Below are positions 5,768-13,962 of a DNA stretch of 15,121 bases, one piece after another; positions within the stretch are counted from its first letter, which is position 1; every line of letters begins with the position of its first letter. This DNA comes from UBA1189 sp045654565 (GTDB lineage Bacteria; Bacteroidota; Bacteroidia; Bacteroidales; Bacteroidaceae), in NCBI GenBank assembly GCA_045654565.1, contig JAZONP010000042.1, forward strand, positions 1 to 15,121, written 5' to 3'. Position numbers and translations under genes: made by a program. The notes under the pieces were generated by a model, which was not told the DNA's origin, did not search any database, and saw only the letters and a program-made list of their open reading frames with translations.

Positions 5768-7351
5768 ATGAAAAAGTTTAAATATATTGCATCGGTTCTG
5801 ATGAGTGCTGCTCTCGTAGGTTGCTACGATATGAACACTGAGCCCCTGGGTTCTACCATCACCGCCGATCAGAAGGAGGCAACAATCAATGCCAATCCTG
5901 AGCGCATTGAAGCAAGTGTAAGCGCTATCACCTCATTGTTCTACCGCTTTGGCAATTGCCTTGGAGAGGACAACCACGCAGATTTCGGTTATCCCGCAAT
6001 CATGTTGTTGACCGATAGCCGTGGTATCGACTTGGTATGCGAAGACATAGGTTACAACTGGTTCACTCAGCCTGTGACTTATGAAGACATCAACAATACC
6101 TATTGGGCTACCTATCTTTACTGGAGAGTATGTTACAAGCAGCTCTATACTGCAAACTCTTTGGCTAAGATTATCGACCCCGCGACAACTGACCCCAGCT
6201 TGAAGTTCTACTTGGCACAGGCATTGGCAGTTCGTGCATTTGACTACTTCGCTTTGGCACAGATGTACCAGCACACTTACGTTGGTAACGAGGCCAAGCC
6301 TTGTGTTCCCCTCATCACCGAAGCCAACATGGATGCTGCTGGCGCCGAGGGTTGTCCCCGTGCTACTGTAGCTGAGGTTTATGAGCAGATCATGTCTGAC
6401 CTCGACAATGCTATCCTTTTGTTGGAGAACACTGAGGTTACTCGCGCCGACAAGCGTTATGTTGACGCAGCTGTAGCTTACGGTATCCGTGCTCGCGTAA
6501 ACTTGGTTATGAACAACTGGGCTGACGCAGCAGCAGACGCTGCTAAGGCTATCGAGCTCACCGATGCTACTCCTTACACTGCAGCAGAGGTAAGCAAGCC
6601 CACTATGTCAGACATTGAGGACCACTCTTGGATGTGGGGTGTACTCGTAGCTGAGACCGACCGCGCCGTTACCACAGGTATCTGTAACTGGCCTTCACAC
6701 ATGGGTTCACTCAACTATGGTTATGCTTCTGTAGGTGCATGGCGTTGCATCAACAAGGCTCTCTATGCCCAGATTCCCGCAACTGACGTTCGTAAGGGAT
6801 GGTTCCTCGACGAGAATGGTCAGTCTAAGAACTTGAGCGCAGAGCAGCAGGCTTATGTAACTGAGGCAAAGTGCTATCCCTACACTCAAGTGAAGTTCGG
6901 CACATACAACGATGTGATTTATCAGGATCTTAACGCCAATGATATCCCCTTGATGCGTGTTGAGGAGATGCACCTCATCTTGGCTGAGGCTCAGGCTATG
7001 GCTGGTGATCCCGCTACTGGTGCTGCTACCTTGCAGAACTTTGTAACCACCTATCGTAACCCCGAATACGTATGTAACGCTACCACAGACGTTACAGTGC
7101 AGAATGCTGTATGGATGCAGCGTCGTATCGAGCTCTGGGGTGAAGGTTTCTCTTACTACGACCTCATGCGTCTGAAGAAGGGTGTTGACCGTCGTGGTGC
7201 TGGCTTCCAGGCTGCTTACACCTTCAACATTCCTGATGGTGACAAGGCGTTGATTTATCGTTTGCCCAAGGCTGAGATCGAGGGTAACCCTCAGATTTCT
7301 GACGACCAGAACAACGAAGCAGCAGATGCTCCCACTCCTGTAACTGAGTAA
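5768..7351 (+). CDS. SusD/RagB-family surface lipoprotein
   Basis: This 527-residue protein is the substrate-binding lid of the SusC-type channel. The signal peptide ends in a lipobox, LVGC, giving lipidated Cys19. Family hallmarks are a TPR-like helix near residues 150-180 (ALAVRAFDYFALAQMYQHTY), a second repeat near 230-265 (AVAYGIRARVNLVMNNWADAAADAAKA), RVEEMHLILAEAQAM, and the conserved C-terminal RRIELWGEGFSYYDLMRLKKG. The length fits the family. Order and spacing (22 bp after the SusC gene, 37 bp before the next lipoprotein gene) support one operon. It shares the strongly biased codon use of the receptor gene. Substrate cannot be read from the sequence, because SusD-family binding surfaces diverge quickly. 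Confidence 0.95.
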   Translation: MKKFKYIASVLMSAALVGCYDMNTEPLGSTITADQKEATINANPERIEASVSAITSLFYRFGNCLGEDNHADFGYPAIMLLTDSRGIDLVCEDIGYNWFTQPVTYEDINNTYWATYLYWRVCYKQLYTANSLAKIIDPATTDPSLKFYLAQALAVRAFDYFALAQMYQHTYVGNEAKPCVPLITEANMDAAGAEGCPRATVAEVYEQIMSDLDNAILLLENTEVTRADKRYVDAAVAYGIRARVNLVMNNWADAAADAAKAIELTDATPYTAAEVSKPTMSDIEDHSWMWGVLVAETDRAVTTGICNWPSHMGSLNYGYASVGAWRCINKALYAQIPATDVRKGWFLDENGQSKNLSAEQQAYVTEAKCYPYTQVKFGTYNDVIYQDLNANDIPLMRVEEMHLILAEAQAMAGDPATGAATLQNFVTTYRNPEYVCNATTDVTVQNAVWMQRRIELWGEGFSYYDLMRLKKGVDRRGAGFQAAYTFNIPDGDKALIYRLPKAEIEGNPQISDDQNNEAADAPTPVTE

Positions 7352-7388
7352 TCTTTGGAAAGTATAAACCAATTAAAAGATTAAAGAC

Positions 7389-8222
7389 ATGAAATTCTAT
7401 AAATCATTATTTTTGGCTGCCGTAGCTGCCGTAGCTTTCACCTCTTGTAGTGATGAAGGCTATTGGGAACAGTATGAGATGAATGACACTCAGTATTCAT
7501 TTGACCAGACAAAGCAGTCATTCAGCCTTACTGCTACTGATGCACTCCCTAGCGTAAAGGTGGCATTGTCACGTAGCACAAACAAGGGTGAGTTAACCCT
7601 TCCTTTGAACATTTCGTTCAGCAGCACGATTTTGAGTGTTGCAGACTCAGCTGTTACATTTGCCGACGGCAGCTATAGCGCTGAGCTTGTAGTAAATGTT
7701 GACGAAGCCAACATCGTAATGGGTACAGCCTATACTGCGAGCATCTCATTCGCAGTGGATTCTGTAAACTTCTTCGAGCACAACTATTCTGTATCGGGCA
7801 ACAAAACCCATGCAATCTCTATCATCAAGGATTACACATGGGTTGCTGCAGGTAAAGGTATCTATGCTTCAAGCTGGACCGGAGAACAGTTCGCTATCTC
7901 TTTTGAGAAGGCTGAAGAATATACCGATGAGGCTGGTAGAGGCTACTACCGTGTTGCTCCCTACAAGGCAGGTTTCTACATTTCCTTCTATATTGATGCT
8001 GAAGGTAATGCTTCTGAATGTCCTGTGGGTTCATATGAGACGGGTATAGCTGGTGTATATTTCTACCACAATCCTGGTCATGCGAGCTATGGTAAATACT
8101 GTTACTTCATGAACCAAGGAAACACGTTCCTGCTCGCAGGTCTTTGGGATAGCCCTGATGGTCTATATGTAGCTAAAGAGCAGTTCTTGTGGCAAGAAGG
8201 CTGGCCTGGTGCTACAGAATAA
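7389..8222 (+). CDS. Surface lipoprotein of the SusC/SusD operon, probable accessory binding protein
   Basis: This 277-residue lipoprotein has a signal peptide ending FTSC (lipidated Cys20). The next residues, SDE, resemble the Bacteroidetes lipoprotein export signal (serine plus acidic residues), so surface display is likely. Residues about 35-140 are beta-strand-rich and resemble an immunoglobulin-like or Calx-beta-like domain (LTLPLNISFSS, VTFADGSYSAELVVNV). The C-terminal part (about 145-277) is rich in Tyr, Trp and Gly and could bind substrate. No enzyme motif is recognised. As the third gene after SusC and SusD and just before the terminator, it holds the position usually taken by SusE/SusF-like binding lipoproteins, though I see no clear homology to those. 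The function is inferred from context. Confidence 0.85.
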   Translation: MKFYKSLFLAAVAAVAFTSCSDEGYWEQYEMNDTQYSFDQTKQSFSLTATDALPSVKVALSRSTNKGELTLPLNISFSSTILSVADSAVTFADGSYSAELVVNVDEANIVMGTAYTASISFAVDSVNFFEHNYSVSGNKTHAISIIKDYTWVAAGKGIYASSWTGEQFAISFEKAEEYTDEAGRGYYRVAPYKAGFYISFYIDAEGNASECPVGSYETGIAGVYFYHNPGHASYGKYCYFMNQGNTFLLAGLWDSPDGLYVAKEQFLWQEGWPGATE

Positions 8223-8250
8223 TTAAGTTTCCAAATTGATTATTCAAATA

Positions 8251-8290
8251 AAGGAGGCGCATCCATTGGGATGCGCCTCTTTTGTTATTT
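8251..8290 (+). terminator. Rho-independent terminator of the SusC/SusD operon
   Basis: GAGGCGCATCC (8254-8264) and GGATGCGCCTC (8269-8279) form a perfect 11-bp, GC-rich stem around ATTG. Flanking A and T bases extend it, and a T-rich tail follows (8280-8290). It sits 31 bp after the lipoprotein stop codon and separates this operon from the protease unit. Confidence 0.92.
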
Positions 8291-8337
8291 TTATTTTTGT
8301 TAACTAAAACATGCTTTATTTTGACAAAAATGAGGCG

Positions 8338-8372
8338 TTTGCTTAATATTCAGTGAATTATTGTTATCTTTG
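8338..8372 (+). promoter_or_regulatory. Promoter of the protease unit
   Basis: TATCTTTG (8365-8372) is a full match to the Bacteroidetes -7 element TAnnTTTG. TTTG at 8338-8341 is the best -33 candidate, with a spacer of 23 bp, slightly long. The expected start near 8379 leaves a leader of about 28 bases before the ATG at 8407. Confidence 0.7.
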
Positions 8373-8395
8373 CGTCGCTATAGATAACAAATAAT
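8357..8395. promoter_or_regulatory. Inverted repeat straddling the protease promoter start
   Basis: TTGTTATC (8361-8368) and GATAACAA (8383-8390) are exact reverse complements 14 bp apart. The match continues outward to 13 bp with one extra A on the right side (8357-8369 against 8382-8395). The left arm overlaps the -7 element and the right arm lies in the leader. It could be an operator for a dimeric regulator or a hairpin at the 5' end of the mRNA. Confidence 0.5.
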
Positions 8396-8406
8396 AGTTT
8401 TAAGAT

Positions 8407-11400
8407 ATGAAAAGATTGTTTTTGGCAATAACACTATGCACGTATAGTTTGATTCTATGGGCTGTGCCTGCTAAACGCATAACCATGACCGTAGAACAGC
8501 CCGACGGTACAGTACTGACTTTAATCCAAAAGGGTGACGAGTTCTTCCATTATCTAACGACAGAGGATGGTCGCATGGTCAAGTCTAATGGTAAAGGATA
8601 TTACTATGCCAACATCGAGGATGGACGCATAGTATCTTCACAACACTTGGCACACGCGTTGGCCTTGCGCTCAGAGAAGGAGCAACACGTGGTAGACGGC
8701 CTGCCCAGTATCAAGGATTTCTGCGAACTGGTAATGCAACGTGAAGAGACCGCACAACGCGTTCGAGCTACCCGAGCAGCACAAAAAGTAGCCGAAGTGC
8801 CCACTACAGGAGATGTAAAGATTCCCGTTCTCTTAGTGCAGTATACCGATGTCAAGTTTTCTTCAAGTGATCCTTTAGCCGCTTTTGAGGGGCATATCAA
8901 CGGAGAGAACTACAAGGACGAAGGCGGATATGGCAGCGTAAGGGAATTTTTCGAAGACCAATCGGAAAGAAAGTTCACCCCAACATTTGACATCATCGGG
9001 CCAATCACACTTCCTTATGCAATGAGCCACTATGGCGGGAACGACCAATATGGCAATGACAAGGATCCTCGTGGCATGATTGAAGATGCTTGCAAAAGAG
9101 CCGGTACCGATTTCTCGCAATACGACAACGATGGAGATGGCTATGTGGATATCGTATATGTGATCTATGCCGGATATGGTGAAGCATCGTATCCCGACAA
9201 ATTGGAAGACACCATATGGCCTCACCAATGGACATTGGAAAAACCGCTCTCCATGAAATATGATGGTAATCGCGAGGTGAAGATTAGCAAATATGCCTGT
9301 AACAATGAGTTGGATGGCTATCAAGGAAACACCATAGATGGTATCGGCACATTCTGCCACGAGTTCTCGCATTGCTTGGGCTTGCCAGACTTCTATCCGA
9401 CTGGAGAGGACCAGAGCCCCTTTGGCATGGAGTCATGGAGCTTGATGCACTATGGCTGCTACAACAATAACGGACACACCCCCTGCGGATACACTGGCTA
9501 CGAGCTGGATTTCCTCGGTTGGCGTGACCTGATTGTCCTTGACAATCCACAAGATGTGAAACTCACTCCATTAAGCGAAGGTGGACGTGCCTACAAAATT
9601 GTCAATGACGCAAATCCTGACGAATACTATGTGGTAGAGAACCACCAGAAAAGCAAGTGGGACTCCTTTGCCCCAGCCGAAGGCATGCTGGTACTCCATG
9701 TAGACTATGCAGAGTCCGCATGGCTAAACAACACCGTAAATAACAGCTCTTCGCACCAACGAATGACGGTAATCCCTGCCGACAACAGGCTTACTCGAGA
9801 TTCGCAAAGCGGTGACACTTATCCCGGAACGACGAATAACACGGAATTAACCTCATCAAGCAAACCCGCCGCAAAGGTATTCGAGGGGGAATACATGAAC
9901 AAGGACATTACGAATATCTCCATAAACGAGCATGTTGTGACATTCTCCTTCATGAAAGGGCAACTACCAGCCCCACAAAATGCAACAATAACCAATACGA
10001 CCAACTCTTCGTTCTCCCTGACATGGGATGAGGTAGCCGAAGCCGAAGAGTATGAGGTGGTACTGGAATATCTGGAGGAGAATCCCTACCTCTTAGAGGA
10101 GGACTTCAACAAAGTAAAGAAGGGGAATCAAGACATCGGCACTACGCTAGACTCATACACCAACAGTAGAGGATGGATGGGACAACTAATCTACGGACTC
10201 GACGGAGCCATCCGCGTAGGAAACTCATCATCTGTCGGAATTCTTATGTCACCCAACTTCACCTGTGACTCATCGTCTGTGACCATCGTACTCGGATTCA
10301 AGAAATGCGAAGGGAGTGATGCTGGGGCAAAAGTACTCATAGGTATCGGTGACCAGGAATGGGGCAATAGCCTCATCGGAGGATTCCTGACTGTTACTAA
10401 TGAAAACTGGGAAACGTGCATTGCTGTTATCGATTCGATTGGAAAGCATCCTTTCTTCTATCTTGACACACGTGGCGATGCTACAAAAGGACTGGGCACA
10501 TGCGCCGACATTGATTATATCTACCTATTGCCTGGAGACAGATCGGAAGAGTTAACCAACGGTGCTGAGAATAGCTCGGCAGCCAGAACGATAGCCAAAG
10601 GGATTGAAGTAGAACTCAAGAATCAGATACAGCACACGCCATTGGTACGCCTATCGTGTGATGACCGACATGAGCCGATATCTGCCCTACAACGTGCTAC
10701 TGCAGGGAGTGGCAATGAACAATATAAATCGTCTAACGGAAAGAATTACTACAGACAAGTCATACATACGGCCCGCACTGCAGATTGCTGCTACCACTTC
10801 GAACAACTGGATAGTGGGTTCTATGCTTGTGCCGTACGAAGCGTCTGCGGTGAAATCTATTCACGCTATACACCCATGCAAGAGATAGCACTATCAGGCG
10901 ACGACTTGCCTCTGTTGGAGTTCACGCCCTATCTGTATATAGACAAAGACAGCCTGTATATGGAGGTGAAAGACTCTGTAACACTATACTACACAACCGA
11001 CGGTTCGGTGCCTACAAAATATGGGAATCGTTATGATGCACCTTTGTACCTCGGTGCTAAAACAAGAGTACGAGTGATAGCCCACCAGAAGGGATATAAG
11101 AGTTCAGTCCCCACGGAGAAGAGCAACTGGTTCAAGCAAGAGGATGCAACTTATAGAATCATTTCAGAAATTACGCCTGAGGTATCACTCTCCGAGGCTG
11201 TCAATGGCAACACCCAAGCAGACTATGTAGGATGTTGGATGTTGAATAATAGCATAGAGCATAATGACGTAAGCTATGCCATAGTAGGCATAGATTCTGC
11301 GGCCTTCAGCAATGCCACAGCGCTGCGCAGCGTAGAGATAGCAAGCAGCTCACTGCGATACATCGGCAACAACCTCTTCTATGGATGTACAGCATTGAAT

Positions 11401-12363
11401 GCTGTCGTATGGGATACAGAACTCCCCATCCATGACACAATGTTTGATGAGGGAAGCTACCATAATCTATTGATTTATACTGCAGATGATGTAGAGTTGG
11501 CTCATCCTCTCATCAACGAAGGCAGAATGACCCAAGTGAGCAATGGGACCAGTGGTAAGCTGACACTGGAGGGTAGCTATCCTTTCTATTGCCCCCGTGC
11601 ATTTACAGCGGAGTCTGTTTCTTACCGACGTAGCTTTGCACAGACTACAGGAAGTGGGGATGCTGCAGGTTGGGAGACAATCGTTCTGCCATTCGATGTG
11701 CAGTCTTTCTCCCATGTCAGCAAAGGAGAAGTCGCTCCGTTCGGTGTTAAAGCAAAACACAACTTCTGGTTGGCAGAGTTAACCGACAAGGGATTCAGCG
11801 CAACGACTATGCTCCGCGCCAACGTGCCCTACATCATCGCCATGCCCAACAACACGGAATATGGAAGTAACTCACTAAGTGGAGCCATCACCTTCTCGGC
11901 CACTCATGCCACGATTCAGCCAACAGATGAGCTCACACAATCAGCAGGCAAGAACATAACACTCATCCCAACATATGAATCTGTAGCCCCAAGCGCAGAC
12001 ATATACGTACTCAACGTTGGAAATAAGTTTGATGTCTATAAGCCCGGTAGCGTATTTGTACCAAACAAATACACTGCATCACCCTTCTCTGCCTATGTAG
12101 TTCCATCGGAGGCACACAAGGCTGCCCCTCTCTTCCGCATTCAGAAAGAAGAACACATTGCGGATGTTGCTTATACCTTCTCTGTGAAATCGCAGAACGG
12201 AGTGGTATATATCACTCTGCCTGAGGCAAAGGTAATTACAGTATACGATATGACAGGACGTAAAGTCTGCAGCGTAGCCTGCGAAATGGGTGTAAATGAG
12301 ATTACTGGCTTGTCAGAAGGTATCTACCTCATAGAGAATTTGAAGATTTTTGTTAAACATTGA
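8407..12363 (+). CDS. Secreted M6-family (immune inhibitor A-like) metalloprotease with T9SS sorting domain
   Basis: This 1318-residue zinc protease is exported by Sec, then across the outer membrane by type IX secretion. A signal peptide (1-19) precedes a probable prodomain (about 20-130) and the catalytic domain (about 136-515). The zinc motif is HEFSHCLGLPD: His318, Glu319, His322, Asp328. A Met-turn candidate is Met347 (SWSLMHYG), and DNDGDGYVD (240-248) looks like a calcium loop. Beyond it lie a fibronectin-III half (about 519-556), an inserted jelly-roll-like region (about 557-709), the second fibronectin half (about 796-831), a chitobiase-C-like beta domain (YTTDGSVPT, about 834-905), a BspA-like leucine-rich stretch (about 957-1010), a beta region of a kind common in Prevotella surface proteins, and a T9SS type A C-terminal domain (about 1256-1318; ITVYDMTGRKV, LSEGIYLIENLK). 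The ancillary domain assignments are from pattern only. Codon use is much less biased than in the SusC gene. Confidence 0.92.
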   Translation: MKRLFLAITLCTYSLILWAVPAKRITMTVEQPDGTVLTLIQKGDEFFHYLTTEDGRMVKSNGKGYYYANIEDGRIVSSQHLAHALALRSEKEQHVVDGLPSIKDFCELVMQREETAQRVRATRAAQKVAEVPTTGDVKIPVLLVQYTDVKFSSSDPLAAFEGHINGENYKDEGGYGSVREFFEDQSERKFTPTFDIIGPITLPYAMSHYGGNDQYGNDKDPRGMIEDACKRAGTDFSQYDNDGDGYVDIVYVIYAGYGEASYPDKLEDTIWPHQWTLEKPLSMKYDGNREVKISKYACNNELDGYQGNTIDGIGTFCHEFSHCLGLPDFYPTGEDQSPFGMESWSLMHYGCYNNNGHTPCGYTGYELDFLGWRDLIVLDNPQDVKLTPLSEGGRAYKIVNDANPDEYYVVENHQKSKWDSFAPAEGMLVLHVDYAESAWLNNTVNNSSSHQRMTVIPADNRLTRDSQSGDTYPGTTNNTELTSSSKPAAKVFEGEYMNKDITNISINEHVVTFSFMKGQLPAPQNATITNTTNSSFSLTWDEVAEAEEYEVVLEYLEENPYLLEEDFNKVKKGNQDIGTTLDSYTNSRGWMGQLIYGLDGAIRVGNSSSVGILMSPNFTCDSSSVTIVLGFKKCEGSDAGAKVLIGIGDQEWGNSLIGGFLTVTNENWETCIAVIDSIGKHPFFYLDTRGDATKGLGTCADIDYIYLLPGDRSEELTNGAENSSAARTIAKGIEVELKNQIQHTPLVRLSCDDRHEPISALQRATAGSGNEQYKSSNGKNYYRQVIHTARTADCCYHFEQLDSGFYACAVRSVCGEIYSRYTPMQEIALSGDDLPLLEFTPYLYIDKDSLYMEVKDSVTLYYTTDGSVPTKYGNRYDAPLYLGAKTRVRVIAHQKGYKSSVPTEKSNWFKQEDATYRIISEITPEVSLSEAVNGNTQADYVGCWMLNNSIEHNDVSYAIVGIDSAAFSNATALRSVEIASSSLRYIGNNLFYGCTALNAVVWDTELPIHDTMFDEGSYHNLLIYTADDVELAHPLINEGRMTQVSNGTSGKLTLEGSYPFYCPRAFTAESVSYRRSFAQTTGSGDAAGWETIVLPFDVQSFSHVSKGEVAPFGVKAKHNFWLAELTDKGFSATTMLRANVPYIIAMPNNTEYGSNSLSGAITFSATHATIQPTDELTQSAGKNITLIPTYESVAPSADIYVLNVGNKFDVYKPGSVFVPNKYTASPFSAYVVPSEAHKAAPLFRIQKEEHIADVAYTFSVKSQNGVVYITLPEAKVITVYDMTGRKVCSVACEMGVNEITGLSEGIYLIENLKIFVKH

Positions 12364-12382
12364 TATTTTTGTAATGTATCGT

Positions 12383-12781
12383 ATGAAGAAAATTATATTT
12401 TTCCTTACAGGTTTATTATTCCTTGTTTCTTGTGAAATTGGGGAGGTACCCATACTTGGTACAATCGTCATAGACGAGACCACCCCCACCGCCATTACTC
12501 TCCACGTAGACGTTGAAACCGGGGAGATCACAGATTGTGGGATTTACTACGGGACATCTAAAGTTCGCGTAACCAATGGCACATCAGATCAGATCAAAGG
12601 AGAATGCAGCGGAACAAGCATACAAGGTAAAATCACCGGACTTACGCCCAACAAGGAGTATTACCTCAAGGTGTATGGAATGAATGAGCTTGGCAGTTGT
12701 GAGACAGAGGTGGTAAAGGTGAAGACCTCACCACGTACCCCCTCTATAGATGACAATAAGCATCCGCAGACTCAGCCTTAA
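12383..12781 (+). CDS. Small fibronectin-III-like lipoprotein
   Basis: The start at 12383 (MKKIIFFLTG) gives 132 residues with a clean lipoprotein signal (LLFLVSC, Cys17). Upstream in-frame ATGs at 12350 and 12374 are less likely, since 12350 overlaps the protease gene and adds residues before the signal. The mature part is one fibronectin type III-like beta-sandwich of the form frequent in Bacteroidetes lipoproteins (TAITLHVDVETGEITDCGIYYG, then LTPNKEYYLKVYGMNELG and EVVKVKTS), followed by a polar tail ending PQTQP. It begins 19 bp after the protease stop with no promoter or terminator between, so it is probably co-transcribed and could anchor or bind the protease or its substrate. There is no acidic export signal right after the cysteine, so its surface location is uncertain. 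Confidence 0.85.
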   Translation: MKKIIFFLTGLLFLVSCEIGEVPILGTIVIDETTPTAITLHVDVETGEITDCGIYYGTSKVRVTNGTSDQIKGECSGTSIQGKITGLTPNKEYYLKVYGMNELGSCETEVVKVKTSPRTPSIDDNKHPQTQP

Positions 12782-12805
12782 CTTTAAGTCTACGATTTAA
12801 TTCAA

Positions 12806-12840
12806 GACAGGGACGCACTCGAGTGCATCCCTGTCTTTTT
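12806..12840 (+). terminator. Rho-independent terminator between convergent units
   Basis: The 15-base arms 12806-12820 and 12821-12835 are reverse complements except for one C-A mismatch (12814/12827) and are followed by TTTTT at 12836-12840. The inner bases must open to form the loop. The T-tract ends 2 bp from the stop codon of the convergent permease gene. Minus-strand readthrough meets the same stem followed by an AT-rich stretch, so it may terminate both directions. Confidence 0.9.
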
Positions 12841-12842
12841 CT

Positions 12843-13847
12843 TTAGTTAGCTCCTGAAATAATGATAGCACCAAGGCCTGAGAGGAAGAAGATGAACATG
12901 AGCATCAAGAGCCAACCGACAGAGCGGGGAGCTCCCTTAAATTCCCTCCATACGAAGATGCCCCAAAGCGCAGCAATCATGGGGGCTCCCTGACCTAAGG
13001 CATAGGAAATGGCAGCACCAGCCTTACCTGCCGCGATGTAACTAAGCGCCGTACCTAAGCCCCAGATGACACCTCCGAAGACACCTACCAGGTGAGTGCT
13101 CAAACTACCACGGAAGTAGGCGGAATAAGTAACCGGCTTTCCCTCGAAGGGACGACGCATCACGACAGTGTTGAACACAAGGTTACTGAGGAAGATACCC
13201 ACGGCAAAGATGAAGAAGGCCGAATAGGGTGTAGCCATACCGGGAGTGGGTGACTCAAAGTTGTTAAGGTCCATGGCAGCGGCCACGAAACGGTAGAAGA
13301 ACGACATCAGCACACCGGCCAAGATAGCAATCCATACGCCCTTGTTGTTGCTGTTGGCATTACTACGCTGCACCTTACTTGAGGCCATAGCATTGAGGAT
13401 GATAGCAACGACAACCAGAGCCACACCAAGGAACAACACCGTAGGGTCGCCTTTGGGAGCACCCATATAGTTGACAATCACACCCAGCACCAAGGCAATA
13501 CCTACACCCAAGGGGAAGGCTACCGTCATGCCCGCCAAGGAGACGGCGGCAGAGAGCAAGATATTGCCAAGGTTGAACACTGCACCACCAATGAGTGCAC
13601 TCACGTAGTTGCCCACGGTGATCTGCTTGAGATCGGGGATGAAACTGCGACCTGCATCACCCGTGCTGCCGAGCGTCAAGCCCAAGAAGATGGAGAAGAG
13701 CAGGATACCGATGACATAGTCCCAGTAGAAGAGTTCATAGCGCCAGGTCTTCCCTGCAAGTTTCTGTGTGTTGGCCCACGAGCCCCAACAGAGCATCGTG
13801 ACAAAGCATAGCACCACGGCCAACAGGTAATTGTTTACGATAAACAT
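12843..13847 (-). CDS. GRP/RhaT-type sugar permease (drug/metabolite transporter superfamily)
   Basis: This 334-residue inner-membrane protein shows ten hydrophobic segments (about 5-25, 41-60, 82-100, 104-127, 136-154, 170-190, 207-228, 252-273, 283-300, 310-331), as expected for the glucose/ribose permease and rhamnose-symporter group. The N-terminal CWGSW followed by NTQK, small-residue-rich helices (ALIGGAVFNLGNILL) and the repeated two-half layout fit this group. Such proteins move monosaccharides, usually by proton symport. The gene lies downstream of a ribokinase gene on the same strand, so ribose is the most likely substrate; rhamnose or another sugar cannot be excluded. The 115-bp gap to the kinase contains a heptanucleotide array, which is unusual inside an operon. 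The start at 13847 follows an AT-rich leader. Some databases call close relatives multidrug transporters. Confidence 0.82.
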   Translation of the reverse strand: MFIVNNYLLAVVLCFVTMLCWGSWANTQKLAGKTWRYELFYWDYVIGILLFSIFLGLTLGSTGDAGRSFIPDLKQITVGNYVSALIGGAVFNLGNILLSAAVSLAGMTVAFPLGVGIALVLGVIVNYMGAPKGDPTVLFLGVALVVVAIILNAMASSKVQRSNANSNNKGVWIAILAGVLMSFFYRFVAAAMDLNNFESPTPGMATPYSAFFIFAVGIFLSNLVFNTVVMRRPFEGKPVTYSAYFRGSLSTHLVGVFGGVIWGLGTALSYIAAGKAGAAISYALGQGAPMIAALWGIFVWREFKGAPRSVGWLLMLMFIFFLSGLGAIIISGAN

Positions 13848-13888
13848 AATTTAAGGGTTTTAGGTTATAGATTAGTTAGGAATTAGGA

Positions 13889-13951
13889 GCCAAAAGCCAA
13901 CAACCAAAAGCTAACAGCTAACGGCCAAAAGCCAACAGCTTGCAGCTTTGC
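13889..13951. repeat. Nine-unit heptanucleotide repeat between ribokinase and permease genes
   Basis: Nine consecutive 7-bp units can be read: GCCAAAA, GCCAACA, ACCAAAA, GCTAACA, GCTAACG, GCCAAAA, GCCAACA, GCTTGCA and GCTTTGC. The pair GCCAAAA-GCCAACA recurs exactly 35 bp (five units) apart. The array starts 12 bp past the ribokinase stop codon and lies within the leader of the permease gene. GCAGC/GCTGC at the kinase end can also form a small hairpin. Replication slippage could change the number of units. Confidence 0.8.
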
Positions 13952-13962
13952 TGCATAACCTT

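Noticed and set aside
6707..7372. 221-residue antisense open frame in the SusD gene
   Set aside because: This is also an antisense shadow. The plus-strand frame has clear SusD family motifs.
8875..9372. 165-residue antisense open frame in the protease gene
   Set aside because: It lies opposite the catalytic domain and has no recognisable features.
12350..12382. Earlier start of the fibronectin-like lipoprotein overlapping the protease gene
   Set aside because: It would add 11 residues before an otherwise complete lipoprotein signal. The start at 12383 is better.
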